NCBI GenBank assembly: GCA_031761405.1
Contig: JASEVX010000005.1
Span: forward strand, 9,424,252 to 9,488,251
Source: Serripes groenlandicus
Lineage: Eukaryota; Mollusca; Bivalvia; Cardiida; Cardiidae
Direction of reading: 5' to 3'
DNA: 64,000 nucleotides
Shown: in pieces, positions 46,245 to 56,860 of the stretch
How positions within the stretch are numbered: the stretch's first letter is position 1
Layout: each line of letters begins with the position of its first letter
Notes under the pieces: generated by a model
What the model was told of the DNA's origin: nothing
Seen by the model: only the letters and a program-made list of their open reading frames with translations
Databases searched by the model: none
Translations under genes and position numbers: made by a program

Positions 46245-47154
46245 ATGTTGCAGATCATGTATCTCTTGTTAGTAAACAGTTTGGCAGTTATAATAGTTGT
46301 GGGGTCTTATGCTTATATGTTGGCGAAGGGGACGTTGTCGTGCGAGACAATGTTGTATTTTACAAGACCAATGAGGTATCCACAACTAGGGCAAAGTGGT
46401 TGGCTACTCTTGACATTGACTTTGATGAGGTCGATAATTTCTTTTCGCTAATAGCAAAAGACATAAAAAGAGCGCGTAAAATGCTGCAAGAAGAAATTGC
46501 GACTTACTTAAATAAAACCATGTATGAGCCTTTCCGGGAGGCTCTGCAGGGTTTGTTGTCCGAAATAATGTTTTTAGATAAAATACGATGTGACGTAGGC
46601 GAACACTCGAAGAACGCTGGATTTAGAATTAAAAACCTTAACCACAGAACTTGCAAAAATCGATAGTAGAAAATAGATATTTTCTAAAAAATCGATATTA
46701 GAAAATAGATGTTTTCTACAGATCACTTCGCTCAAACAGGAAAAAAAATCCTACGACTCTATCAGAAATAGAGTACTTGCCTATCGATAGGTTAATTAAA
46801 GAGTTAGAATTTACAAGGACCAGAAAAATTGAAGTAAGTTCGTCGCGTAGCGCTTGGTATTACGTCAGCTTGGGTATTGTCATAGTGGTGGTGATCTTGG
46901 TATTGCTATGTTGTTTCAAAAGAAAATGTCATGTTTTTATTAACTGCCTGCCAAATTGTTTACGTAAATGGATGACAGAAGGGCGGAACGAAGCGGTTCA
47001 CAATGAAGTTGAACTCCAAACTATGGATAATGGCGGGAACCAACCGCCAACCGTTTCTATGCCGTCCGGAGAAGGGTTAACAGGGTCCGTGGGGACGCCT
47101 AGAGAATACCTGTATGATATATCAGAGTTTGTTTTTGAGCAAAGGGGCTCATGA
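46245..47154 (+). pseudogene. env-like third coding region of the LTR element, frameshifted
   Basis: Three pieces in three frames. An N-terminal hydrophobic segment (46257-46330, signal-peptide-like) is followed by a soluble part with TTRAKWLATLDID and a helical AKDIKRARKMLQEEI stretch (46316-46666). A frame change near 46315 separates these. After a 110-base gap with stops comes a part with a transmembrane helix (WYYVSLGIVIVVVILVLLCC, about 46854-46913) and a Lys/Cys-rich cytoplasmic tail ending at 47154. Signal, ectodomain, one membrane anchor and tail is the layout of env-like proteins of some invertebrate gypsy elements. There is no obvious fusion peptide. The product cannot be made as one chain here. 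Confidence 0.6.
46667..46735 (+). repeat. Short direct repeat with inverted halves inside the env-like region
   Basis: 'aaaatcgatagtagaaaata' and 'aaaatcgatattagaaaata' stand about 38 bp apart, each followed by a 'gaaaatagat-ttttcta' inverted pair. The duplication lies exactly where the env-like frame is lost. Confidence 0.6.
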
Positions 47155-47915
47155 TGTTCCGGAAAAGAACTAACTATGTTTTATGTGTTTGTAGCAGTTA
47201 AGCTGCAGTTTATAGAATAGTATATCTATTGTAACCCTTATAATCACATCGAGATTCATAATCTATCATCATATAGTCAGGTTTCAGTGCTAACAATGTA
47301 CAACTATAATGAGCTGTGCGGTTATCTGCCTGGTGATGGACACACGTTTCGGGTCCATTAAGATGATAACGGACGGAAAAAAATGCTACCAAATCGGGGG
47401 ATCAGCAGTTTTAGAAACATACCTGTAGGGATATTGTGTTTCTACAAGATCCAATTAACGTAGTAGGAACTGGACTTTATCTTTACAGACAGGTTATCAA
47501 TGAAACAGAGATCACGTTTATAATGACCACCTGTCGACACGTGAATGGAATTCTTGGAGAAGACACGTGTATAATGTTTACCTTTAGATTCTTGAATGAA
47601 ATTCCTGGAGAAGATACTGTGACATTTCAGAGATCCTGTCTACATCCGATATCAACGCCGTGCTTTGACCATCCGGTTAGGATCATTACATAAACAGAAA
47701 TAACTTTGAACAATTAATTCTTTTACTTTTTATTTAAACATCAGTGCAGACTTTGTTTTTGAAGAATTTGTAATTATGCATATAAAATGCTGTGTTTAAT
47801 TAATGCATGCACTGTTTCTTGTAGTTATTTTCAAATGTGTAGGGCTGCGTCAACCCATTGTGTCACTTATATTTGAACAATTTTCTGGGTGAAAATTTGT
47901 TAAGAGGGGGACGAA
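47155..47915 (+). other. Untranslated tail of the LTR element with polypurine tract
   Basis: A frame at 47436-47693 contains an internal ~66 bp duplication ('aatggaattcttggagaaga' and 'aatgaaattcctggagaaga') but no recognised domain. The polypurine tract AAGAGGGGGA lies at 47902-47911, four bases before the 3' LTR. Confidence 0.6.
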
Positions 47916-48204
47916 TGTAACACAATGAGGTTAGAGGTATACACGTGAGGCCAGCGGTATAGCCATATACGGGGTATGGGATGATCACGTGTATACGGCG
48001 CACGCCCTATAGTATATATAGTATGTTTATTTTGAGAGCGGGAGAGTCAGAGAATGATATGTCGGCATGAGAGAGAGAGAGAGAGAGAGAGTCATGAGAC
48101 TCTAGTTTACCTATTTAAATAAATAAATGTATCACTATACGATCTCGTTTATTTACCTGTGTTTTCCTCGTGGACAATTTGATGTAGCTGGCCAGAGTGC
48201 TACA
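47916..48204 (+). repeat. 3' long terminal repeat
   Basis: 289 bp, same ends as the 5' LTR (TGTAACAC..GTGCTACA), with a longer (GA)n tract and lacking the 4-base 'ccat' duplication. Followed by GTTG (48205-48208). Confidence 0.95.
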
Positions 48205-48328
48205 GTTGGGGTATTTTCATATATCGTTTTTATCGGCTATTTTGGTTGCTAATTTATTAGTACCGCTGTGTATTTTTTTTTTAATGTTAAAACAAATCTA
48301 AAACGTTTTTGCATTTTTTTTTCTTCAG

Positions 48329-49730
48329 ATTAGTGTCCTACGAAAGAAATCAAATTGTTGGTAAAGTATAGACTTTAGAGCCCGAATACACCATGCTGTT
48401 ACCAGATGCCACAACGTATGCGGATGTCAACTCGGACTCAAAATTGCCCAAAATAGAGCTTGATAGTGTGAACAAGTATCTTGCCCAGCATGACAAAACT
48501 CTGGATTATCGTATTCAGAGACTGTACAATGAACAGTTCTTAAGGTATTACTGGATGTCAGCAGGGAAGGATGTGGTGTTTATTAAATCAAGCTGTCACG
48601 CAGAAATGAAGTCAACTGTGTGTTACACAGTTGATATTGAACAAAACACAGGGGGCTTAGTTAAACAGGCACAGTGTGAATGTGCTGCTGGAATGGGACC
48701 ACAAGCTCACTGCAAACATGTGTGCACAGTATTGTATGGTGCAGCAATGTTTACAAAGAAAATGACAATCAAAGCAGACGAAACGTGCACCCAAAAACTG
48801 CAAAGTTTTCAAAAATGCAAGAAATATATCGGAAGTCCGCTAAAGGCCAATTCACATTGACATTGACCCGAGACAAGAGCAATTTATAAATGCTAATAAT
48901 TACCAAGACTATTTCAGAAATACATGGTTAAATTTTCCTGGCATTTCCAAAATGCCAATATTTTAAACTTTTAAACCAGCAAATACTAAAGCTGTTGCAT
49001 TAGATCATGACTACCTAAAGCTGGCACAAGGAGAAAATTATGTTTTGTAACAAAAATAAGTGAAGAAACAGTTGACATTGAAAAAAAAAAACTGGGTCAA
49101 AGTGCAAATCAGTTATGGAAAGAGGAACGTACAAAACGTCTACCATCTTCAATGTTTGGTAAAAGCTGCAAATTAACAGACCGGACAGATAAAAATAAAC
49201 TTGTAAAATCATTAGTTGAAGTCAGAGAAATGAAAGCGGCCCCGTTAGAGCATGGACGCAAATATGAATCAGTTGCTATAACTCGATTTATGGAAGAAAC
49301 TGGCAAGACTGTACATTCCTGCGGATTAGTTGTTTCAAAACAACATCCTTTTTTAGCCTCATCACCAGATGGTATTATCGGCTCGACGCATGTGATTGAA
49401 GTTAAATGTCCTTATTCGACAAGAGACAAATTTATATCTGCTACCATTGTGCCGTATTTACACTGTTCTGACAGTGGACAGTGTTCCCTTGATACGAACC
49501 ATAACTATTATTTTCAAATACAAGGCCAGCTTTTGTGTACTGGAGCATAAAAATGCACATTGATAATTTGTACAGCAGACAACTTAAATATTAAGGACAT
49601 AAAATAATTTGATATTCAAATAAATGACACTTTTATATTAAGAATGGTCAGTCAGTTGAAAGATTTCTTCGACAACCATTTCAAGACAATTCTTCTTGAA
49701 AAACATTTTTATAATTCATATGTAGACTGA
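48329..49730 (+). pseudogene. SWIM zinc finger and YqaJ (lambda-exonuclease-like) exon, broken
   Basis: The acceptor 'gcatttttttttcttcag' ends at 48328. The frame completes the SAP domain (LVSYERNQIVG), meets TAG at 48369-48371, then continues in the same frame through LLPDATTYADVN, FLRYYWMSAGKDVVF and the SWIM finger CECAAGMGPQAHCKH (C-x-C..C-x-H, about 48676-48720) to about 48845, where the frame changes. Further breaks lie at 48964 and 49048. The YqaJ domain (49152-49550) has FLASSPDGIIG, VIEVKCPYS (D..ExK of the PD-(D/E)xK nucleases) and YYFQIQGQLLCTG. TAA at 49548-49550 and another near 49600 follow, with recognisable C-terminal text to ~49725. The ancestral protein would be a DNA-binding nuclease; this copy cannot encode it. 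Confidence 0.75.
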
Positions 49731-49737
49731 TTCACGA

Positions 49738-49797
49738 GGGGTTTCAACTCAATACTCCTGGATTAGTAACCCAGTGCGCTACCTATTGGCCTAATAT
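49738..49797 (-). repeat. tRNA-like SINE head fragment
   Basis: On the minus strand: 'ggccaataggtagcgcactg', then an anticodon stem CTGGG/TCCAG around loop TTACTAA, then a worn B-box (GAGTTGAAACCC). No intact acceptor stem. Best read as a degenerate tRNA-derived fragment. Confidence 0.4.
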
Positions 49798-50129
49798 ATA
49801 GATGCTAGCGGGGATGTGTACATGTACAATATTCTAAATTTCAATGTTCCATTTACATTGCGTTTATTTTAATTGAAAGCAAAGTTCAAATTCCAGAAAT
49901 AAAAACACAAAATAACATATACATGGAAATTGGTGTATTTTATTATTTTTAATAATATCTTGTATGAAAATATGAATTGTCGTAGCAAATATCTTGCACT
50001 GACAATGTTCCCGACCCCTCACAAGTGTCGGTTCGAACCCCAATAGTCAATGCCTACATGAATACAAACAAAACATGGATGAACACCTGAAAGTTCCCCT
50101 AGCCCGCTTGAGATAACAGTTATAACGAA

Positions 50130-50818
50130 ATGAAAAAAACTTCAAAATTTTTCTTCTCCCAAACTGGTTGGCAGATTTTCAAATAATTTTGTAGAAATGT
50201 TCCTTGGATGACCCTCTGTCAGATTCCTTCAAGCCATGTTGATTGGTCAAAAAACATGGCCGCCAGGGGGGCGGGGCTAGTTTGCCTTATATGGCTATAG
50301 TGAAAACTTAAAAAATCTTCTCCGACGAAAGTGGTAGGCCGATTTTTAAATAATTTTGTAGAAATGATCCTTGGATGACCCTCTATCAGATTCCTTCAAG
50401 CCAATTTGATTGGTCGAAAAACAAGGCCGCCAGGGTGGGTGGGACTATTTTGCCTTATATGGCTATAGTGAAAACTTAAAAAATCTTCTTCTCTCTTTGT
50501 AGAAATGTTCCTTAAGTGACCCACTTTCAGATTCTTTCAAGCCATGTTGATTGGTCAAAGAACATGGCCGCCAGTGGGCAGGGCCATTTTGCATTATATG
50601 GCTATAGTGAAAACTTAAAAAATCTTCTCCTCCAAAAGTGTCAGGCCGATTTTCAAATAATTTTGTAGAAATGTTCCTAGGGTGACCCTCTATCAGATTC
50701 CTTCAAGTCAAGTTGATTTGTCGGAAACTATGGCCGCCAGGGGGCGGGCCTTATATAGCTAAAGTAAAAAAAAAAAAATCAGGTGAGCGATTCCAGGGCC
50801 ATCATGGCCCTCTTGTTT
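50130..50818 (+). mobile_element. Composite tandem-core element, 5'-truncated
   Basis: Four well-preserved cores: 'gattccttcaagccatgttg' at 50222, variants at 50389, 50530 and 50696 (spacing 167, 141, 166), each with GCCGCCAGGGGGCGGGGC-like text. It ends with the standard CAGGTGAGCGATTCCA, GGGCCATCATGGCCC hairpin and TCTTGTTT. The 5' unique head is lacking. Confidence 0.75.
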
Positions 50819-50994
50819 ATGTTTAGCTGCTGGTTACTTGATCTGTTCTTTATTTGTTAATATATAAATGTCAGCAGCTAATGAATTATGACAAATAATG
50901 ATAAAAACAACATATTGCATATATTATATTCAATTATAGCAAAAATAAATATGAAAACACTTTATTATTTATTTACTTTTGTTTATTTCAAGGA

Positions 50995-51590
50995 TTAAAA
51001 CCTGGATATGGAAGGCTCCTGGCAACAGCAGTGCCAAGTATTTTTCCATGGACACCGGCAGAAGCCAAATATCCTTGCAGTAGGAAGGAAAGGGCACAAA
51101 CAAGAATCAACCTGTTCACTGAAACTTCTCTCCAAGTCATCTTTACAAAAACAGAAATACTATTAAAATTCTTGTTGGCTAAACACCTGGTGGATTAGTC
51201 AACTACGTTTCCCATGCTTATGGAGGATCTACTAGCGACAGGCAGATTATTGAACGGTGTAAAATAGTTAGTGCCTGTGACCCGGTAGACAGTGTGATGG
51301 CAGTGTGATGACAAGGGATTTAATGTCCAAGATTTATTTGCAACAGCAAATGTCCATATACCAACTTTTTTCAAAAGAAAAACCAAATGACAGGAAAAAT
51401 TGTTGTAATTGATAGGAAAATCTCAAGTAAAAGAGTTCATATTGAACGAATTATTGGACTGGGGAAGACATACAGAATTTTAACGTGTCCTTTAACAGGC
51501 ACTGAAACAAAGTTGTCATCTCATATAACATTTGTCTGTTTTATGTTGTACAATTTTAAAACATGCTTAGTTAATAGTACTTTTAAATAA
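50995..51590 (+). pseudogene. DDE_Tnp_4-type transposase remnant
   Basis: The acceptor-like 'tgtttatttcaag' ends about 50993. Then GLKPGYGRLLATAVPSIFPW, which resembles the linker after a THAP domain in THAP-DDE transposases. After a gap from about 51170 come TPGGLVNYVSHAYGGSTSDRQ, IIERCKIVSACDPVDSVMA, (stops) PTFFQKKNQMTG, RKISSKRVHIERIIGLGKTY (the ER of the third catalytic position) and TETKLSSHITFVCFMLYNF. Stops and frame changes are frequent. Similar genes are found as transposases with a THAP finger. A THAP exon lies 1.4 kb downstream but on the other strand. Confidence 0.6.
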
Positions 51591-51799
51591 TAAATACAAT
51601 TGTTTGCAGTTGTTAAAGAAAAAACACAACACATTTGTGGCTATCAACATACTTTTTATATAAATATTTCATTGTGTTTACATGGTAAACTGATTATAAT
51701 TATTATATATATTCCATGACAACTTTACAGCAAATTTACATAAGATTTCTTTCATTTTAAGAATTATTGTCAATCATATCATATGAATATGAGCAAACA

Positions 51800-52272
51800 G
51801 GGCGGTAGTGGATAGTGTTGGCTGCTTAAGCCAGAGGTTTCGGGATTGACCCCCAGTTCGACCAGATGCTTCTCATAACACAACACTTAGTACTGGTTCT
51901 ACCCAGGAAGTGGACTCGAGAGCGGTTCATAGTAAGTCTGAGCTTTCATCAAAATATAGCTAAAATAAAATAGTATAAACTAAACTAATCTGCCAAGTCT
52001 GGTGTTTGTAGTTGACAATTAAAGGTTTTAAAAAAAATGTTTGTGCTCTTTAAATATATATACATGTATCACTCAAGATTTATCATCAGATTGTGTCTAG
52101 TGTATGGGTCATTGGTTTGATCCTCTACTTTGCCACTGTTATGTGAAGTGTCCTTGAGAAGACAATTTTTCCGTATTACTATGCATAGTACTGGTTTTAC
52201 CCAGGCAGAATCGAGTGTGATTTGTCTAAGTTTTAAGAACTTGTTTTACTAAAGATGTAAAATAAAAAATAA
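51800..52272 (+). repeat. Two tandem copies of a tRNA-derived SINE
   Basis: Copy 1 (about 51800-51975) has a tRNA-like head (GGGCGGTAGTGGATAG, 'ggctgcttaagcc' anticodon arm, worn B-box), then 'catagtactggtttacccagg'-type body and an AAAATAAAATA tail. Copy 2 (about 52085-52272) starts near its B-box (GGTTTGATCCTC), has the same body ('agtactggttttacccaggc', 'cgagtgtgatttg') and ends in an A-rich tail. No TSD identified. Confidence 0.5.
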
Positions 52273-52274
52273 AA

Positions 52275-52838
52275 AAAACTTTCACTATAGCCATATAAGG
52301 CAAAATAGCCCCGCCCCCCTGGCGGCCATGTTTTTTTACCAATCAACATGGCTTGAAGGAATCTGATAGAGTGTCATCCAAGGAGCATTTCTACAAAATT
52401 ATTTGAAAATCTGCCAACCAGTTTGGGAGTAGAAGATTTTTTAAGTTTTCACTATAGCCATATAAGGCAAAATAGCCCCGCCCCCCTGGCGGCCATGTTT
52501 TTCGACCAATTAACATGGCTTGAAGGAATCTGACAGAGGGTCATCCAAGGAACATTTCTACAAAATTATTTGAAAATCTGCCAACCAGTTTGGGAGAAGA
52601 AAAAATTTGAAGTTTTTTTCATTTCGTTGCCATGGAAACCAGAATTCTCCATGGATCCCAAAAATTTGAAGGAAATCTGGTGAGGTCATTGAGAGGATGC
52701 TTTCTGTGAAGTTTCATCCCAATTGACCCACTGGTTACTGAGGAGAAGAAGTTGACGCACGACGGACGACGCACGACGGACGCCGGACAAAAGGCGATCA
52801 CAATAACTCACCTTGAGCAGAGCTCAGGTGAGCTAATA
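52275..52838 (-). mobile_element. Composite tandem-core element, 3'-truncated
   Basis: Read on the minus strand, the 5' end TTAGCTCACCTGAGCtctGCTCAAGGTGAG and head ('gtccggcgtccgtcgtgcg', 'ccagtgggtcaattgggatg', 'gtttccatggcaacgaaatg') are complete, followed by two cores. The 3' hairpin is missing, cut at an A-rich junction shared with the SINE tail at 52272. Confidence 0.7.
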
Positions 52839-52999
52839 AAACTATAAACAAAATATTACCCCACCCACTCGTGTAAAATAGTCGATTGGTACTTTCGTTT
52901 TAAAATAAAACAAACTTCAATATGAAAACATGTTACAGTTAAGCATTTATATAGTTTTCTATCAGATTAGCATAGTATACCATAAATAGTTTCCTTTAC

Positions 53000-53163
53000 C
53001 TCAGGTGTGAAGTGTTTCTTACAGACGACGGATGATTTTGTTGGCGTCCACATTTTCATGGTATTTTCATCAAGGCGTCGAACGGCCTTTCTTACAGGAT
53101 CACTCGGGTATTCATGACCTCCTCGTTCGTGACACTCAGGTACGGAAAACAAGTTGACGGCAT
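53000..53163 (-). pseudogene. THAP zinc-finger exon, frame-broken
   Basis: Minus strand: ATG at 53163 reads MPSTC. Two to five bases later the frame is off relative to SVPECHERGGHEYPSDP, VRRLDENTMKMW, TPTKSSVVCKKHFTPE. The C..C / C-x2-H zinc ligands, the W and the HF motif of the THAP domain are all visible. The exon ends at a good donor (CCTGAG|GTAAAG at 53000/52999). One small indel in the TGTTTTCC stretch breaks the frame. Upstream on the minus strand lie direct repeats of 'ctagggtacga' (53318, 53361) that may be the end of a transposon. Two short upstream 'M' starts do not rescue it. Confidence 0.65.
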
Positions 53164-53689
53164 TTTAAGAAGTTTTAAATAATTATTTAAAACACGGAAG
53201 TAACTTTGCTTTGCTTTGTGTGGGATATCAATTGAAGTAATCCGAATGATGGACCGGGACACATTTCGCCACCTAGTTAGTAACTATAACGGAAACCGAC
53301 AGTGTATAAAATAACTAGGGTACGAAACAACCGAAAATGACAGAATACAAACTAACTAGGGTACGATGTAACTGTCTCCCTTGACTCCCGCTCATTAGCG
53401 TAGAAAGTTTATAATAAGAATTACATACGGTTCTTAGACCATCAACATTAGGTAAATTCAAAATATAACATCTAGGTTGGTTTTCATTTGCTTTTATATT
53501 TTATAATAAAAACTTATTAGGTTGCGTAACTTGATATCTACACCGAATCAATACTCGCTATAAAAGGATATCAAAGCGATCCAATGTATTAATTTTATGA
53601 CGTGAAACTATGCAGGAATACGATTGTCAAAAGTGGGTAGAATGATGTTCTCCCTTCAACTTGTTATAGGCTACCAAGATCAATAAATA

Positions 53690-54420
53690 ACTTCAATTCC
53701 CTGTGATTATCCCGAACTACTTAATGAATTACTATGAAAAATATCCAAGAATTCCCAACGTTCCTTCAGTTTGGCAAATAGTCCTAGTAAATAGTCTGCC
53801 CTTATGCTTAACTAATAAGTCAACCGACCATCTCTACAGACAGGATGTTATAACCAAATACTCCGTCCATGCTATGTATGGCCACCTGGTACATTCTATA
53901 AGTAACACAAACAAGAAGGTTATGAGATTTAAGAACATAAGTAAAGTACGAGAGGAACAGACAGGAATACGAAGCGATCATCGGTGTGTGTCATTCTTGT
54001 CACAATACCCTGCGTTTTCAGGAAAATGTGAATGGGGCCAATCAAAGCAAGTGGGATAAGTGTCAGTCCGCCACGGGCCTACCACACCTCGAAAAAGGTG
54101 GACAGGTGCGTGACGAGACTGAGGCTAAAATTCAATCTCTTGACAGGGAGCATATGATATCGCATTTTGGGCGGCTCCTCGGTCTGCACAACGTGTGATT
54201 GTTCACAACACTACAGAACATTTCTTGATACATTGTCGCGGGTACAGTGAGGCAAGATATAAGCTCTCTGGAGCATTAAAACGGATAGGAGTTGCCCTGA
54301 ACCTAAACAATTTATTGTTTCCATCTTGGGCGCTCCAAACATCCACCTTTCTCACTCTAGAGACTTACCTGCTAGAATGTCAGATGACAGATAAAATATA
54401 ATCCGCAGTTGCTAGATCGT
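53690..54420 (+). pseudogene. LINE C-terminal remnant
   Basis: Pieces in several frames: TDHLYRQDVITKYSVHAMYG, KNISKVREEQTGIRSDHRC, then NTTEHFLIHCRGYSEARYKL, the H..C part of the Cys/His motif that ends many LINE ORF2 proteins. No RT palm seen. Class uncertain. Confidence 0.4.
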
Positions 54421-55195
54421 GGAGTGAATCTTTCCTATATAGTTCCAACGTTGATAATTGAAGATTTTAAACAAACACAAATTGAGACATGACTGGAGGG
54501 GACAATATAAAAAGTCCCAACTCTGATCATATCCCGGGTCGTGAAGGTTCATGGTGTCGGCAGGTCTTCTCTTCACCGATATTGACTAGTCAACATCCTT
54601 CGGATCTGGAATGTGGTCGGGGTATGCATGCGGATGGATGTCTTCTCCATATTGACCATACTCAAAATGTTCTTCATCAATCAGCCGTTTTATCCAATTT
54701 TAGGTCAGATGGAAGCAATTCATTTTCCATAGGCAACAATTGTAGCGTTTTGGGCTATGGCTATTTCCCAACAGTAGAACTAACCCAGAAACCTATATTC
54801 AATCAAAGTTCGATCATTATCAAAACTACCAAAGAAGCACAAAAAACTCACAATCATCCTATCCAACTTTTTTTTTAGCTATGACGTCAAATCAAAGGTC
54901 ACCCTTATATCGCAGTGAATTTTACTTTCAATTTTGGAAAATACATGTTGTTCTAAAAATGTATCCTAAGCTGTCAATAAAGCTAAAAGCAAAAAATGAT
55001 TTGTTCACAATCAGTCGGATGGTATTCAACTTTATTATAAACACTTTCAACTTTCAACAAAATCATTATTGTCTAATGGGAGACCACTTCAGTCTTATGA
55101 ATTCATCTGAAATCCCCTGGCCAAATTGTCTGCCCGGCAAGCCGATCAGATTTACTTCCCTTTGACCTAAAGAGAAAGGTTTTTTTCGATTAACC

Positions 55196-55273
55196 CAAAG
55201 ACCTAATAACACAGTGTTATTAGGTCTTTGATTAACCCAGGGTCTTTCAAATAGTACTATTGGAAAGACCCTG
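55196..55273. repeat. Two adjacent strong palindromes
   Basis: 55196-55230 is a perfect inverted repeat of 17-bp arms with a one-base centre (arm CAAAGACCTAATAACAC). 55238-55273 has 18-bp arms with one mismatch (CAGGGTCTTTCAAATAGT). Both are bracketed by direct copies of GATTAACCC (55188, 55230) and GATTAACCG (55273). Confidence 0.9.
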
Positions 55274-55429
55274 ATTAACCGCATAACAAAACCAGTTTTG
55301 GGTTGATTTCGTTCAACGGTAAGCAAATTATAGCAATTACCCTTTGCCCAAGTACGGTGTTGTTTGCTGACATATTGAAAGCTTCCTTTGGTAAAGATTG
55401 AATGTTTTCAGCATTTAATTTGGTCTTGT

Positions 55430-56300
55430 TTTATCATACTGAAAAGTATTTTATGAGGTTTTTCACTTTGAATGAGTTCATTCAACAAGTCAATATGTAA
55501 ATTTTATATAAAAAATAAATCTGTCTAATTTTACTTACTTTTTAAAGACATGAGCCCCTTTTTTTGCTTGAAAAATCAATATTTAGATGATATTTCTCAC
55601 TTAAAATGCTGTTTTGGAATGATTTTGATTCAGAAAGAAGTTGAACTGTTTCATGGTACTATATATAACACTTTTATAGCCCAGATATACAGAACTAAAC
55701 CCCTTTATGTTGTATATTCTATGCCTAAGAAATTAAAGTGTGCAGAGTCAAAATTACTTGAATGTGAAAATATAAGAGTGCTATGCTGTAATAATTATGA
55801 AAGCAGTAATGAAGTCTCTAGGATAAATTGAAGCATTTGAAATATGGGGACAAAACCCTTTTTCTTGGCAAAATTTGGGCTAAAACACTAAATTCTGGTT
55901 GATTTTTCTGAAACGACACAAGAAAAGGGGTATTTAGATAGGTGCAATTTGTGTGGATTTAGTGCATTTCTATTGCATGTCGGGGAACCTAATCATTCGC
56001 AGTCATTGAAATGATACAGAGGATTTGAAGGGTGCAGATTTTGATCAAAATGAACCCATCCGTGGATCCAGATTTGTTGTGGATGTCCGAAAGTCCCTTT
56101 TTTCCTCCCAGGCTTTAGTAAAAAATAAAACAATCCGAACAAAGAAATCTTGCTCATTAAGAGGAATTTAGCCCCTTTTCCCAAAATGTTCTGAAAGTTG
56201 ATCTGCTGGAGGTGAAAGAAATTGCATGTATGTGAGAGAAAATTTAAGAACCTGGCAAAAATATGTTGCTGAAAATGTGGCTCGGTTGACATCCACAGAG
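55430..56300 (+). repeat. Unrecognised low-copy repeat, left copies
   Basis: 55435-55650 is repeated at 56605-56836 ('atcatactgaaaagtatttt', 'tcattcaacaagtcaatatg', 'gaaagaagttgaactgtttc'). 55880-56100 is repeated at 58238-58480 ('ctggttgatttttctgaaac', 'gtcggggaacc', 'catccgtggatccagatttg'). A frame at 55550-55831 spans the first part without a recognised domain. These may be parts of one larger dispersed element. Confidence 0.5.
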
Positions 56301-56604
56301 TCCCAGGTAATCATTCTAGTATTCTACCCCCAGACTGACAGAGAACAACAACAACAGTAACATTTTTCCCAGCATTTTATTGCTGACTTGCCTGAAAGTT
56401 TGGTCTGCAATATGCTAGTCTAGATAACGAAAAGAAGAGTAACGAACAAGGACAATTAATACCGAAACTGGATTCTTACTTTAATAAAGATAAAAAAAAA
56501 AAAATTATTAACCGCATAACAAAACCATTTAAGTATACAAATGAATAACGCAGATATATTTTCAAAGTTTTCGGTTGATTTCATTCAACGGTTAGCAAAT
56601 TGGG

Positions 56605-56836
56605 TCTTTTTTTATCATACTGAAAAGTATTTTATGATGTTTTTCACTTGGAATGAGTTCATTCAACAAGTCAATATGTAAATTTTATTTAAAAAATATA
56701 TCTGTCTAATTTTACATACTTTTAAAGACATGAGCCCCTTGTTTTGCTTGAAAAATAAATATTTAGATGATATTTCTAACTTAAAATGCTGTTTTGGAAT
56801 GATTTTGATTCCGAAAGAAGTTGAACTGTTTCATTA
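56605..56836 (+). repeat. Second copy of the 55435-55650 segment
   Basis: About 90% alike by eye. It ends at a hairpin (56836-56860) with arms AGTCGC-GGGC / GCCC-GCGACT, which may mark an element end. Confidence 0.6.
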
Positions 56837-56860
56837 GTCGCCGGGCAGAAGCCCGCGACT

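Larger units (their letters stand above)
41188..48204 (+). mobile_element. Ty3/gypsy-type LTR retroelement, structurally complete, coding-dead
   Basis: 7017 bp between GTTG target duplications (41184-41187, 48205-48208). Order: LTR, gag with two zinc knuckles, protease, RT, RNase H, integrase, env-like third frame, polypurine tract (AAGAGGGGGA at 47902-47911), LTR. RT before RNase H before integrase fixes it as Ty3/gypsy. The strand is the same as that of the host exons around it. It lies in intron 1 of the SAP-SWIM-YqaJ locus. At least four in-frame stops and three frame changes break its coding regions. Confidence 0.95.

Noticed and set aside
40823..49730. An intact SAP-SWIM-YqaJ gene with a read-through stop
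   Set aside because: Besides the TAG at 48369 there are frame changes near 48845 and 48964 and stops at 49048, 49548 and about 49600, so decay is the simpler reading.
50000..50045. A tRNA gene suggested by a perfect B-box (GGTTCGAACCCC)
   Set aside because: No A-box at the right distance and no acceptor stem could be built; at best an old SINE fragment.
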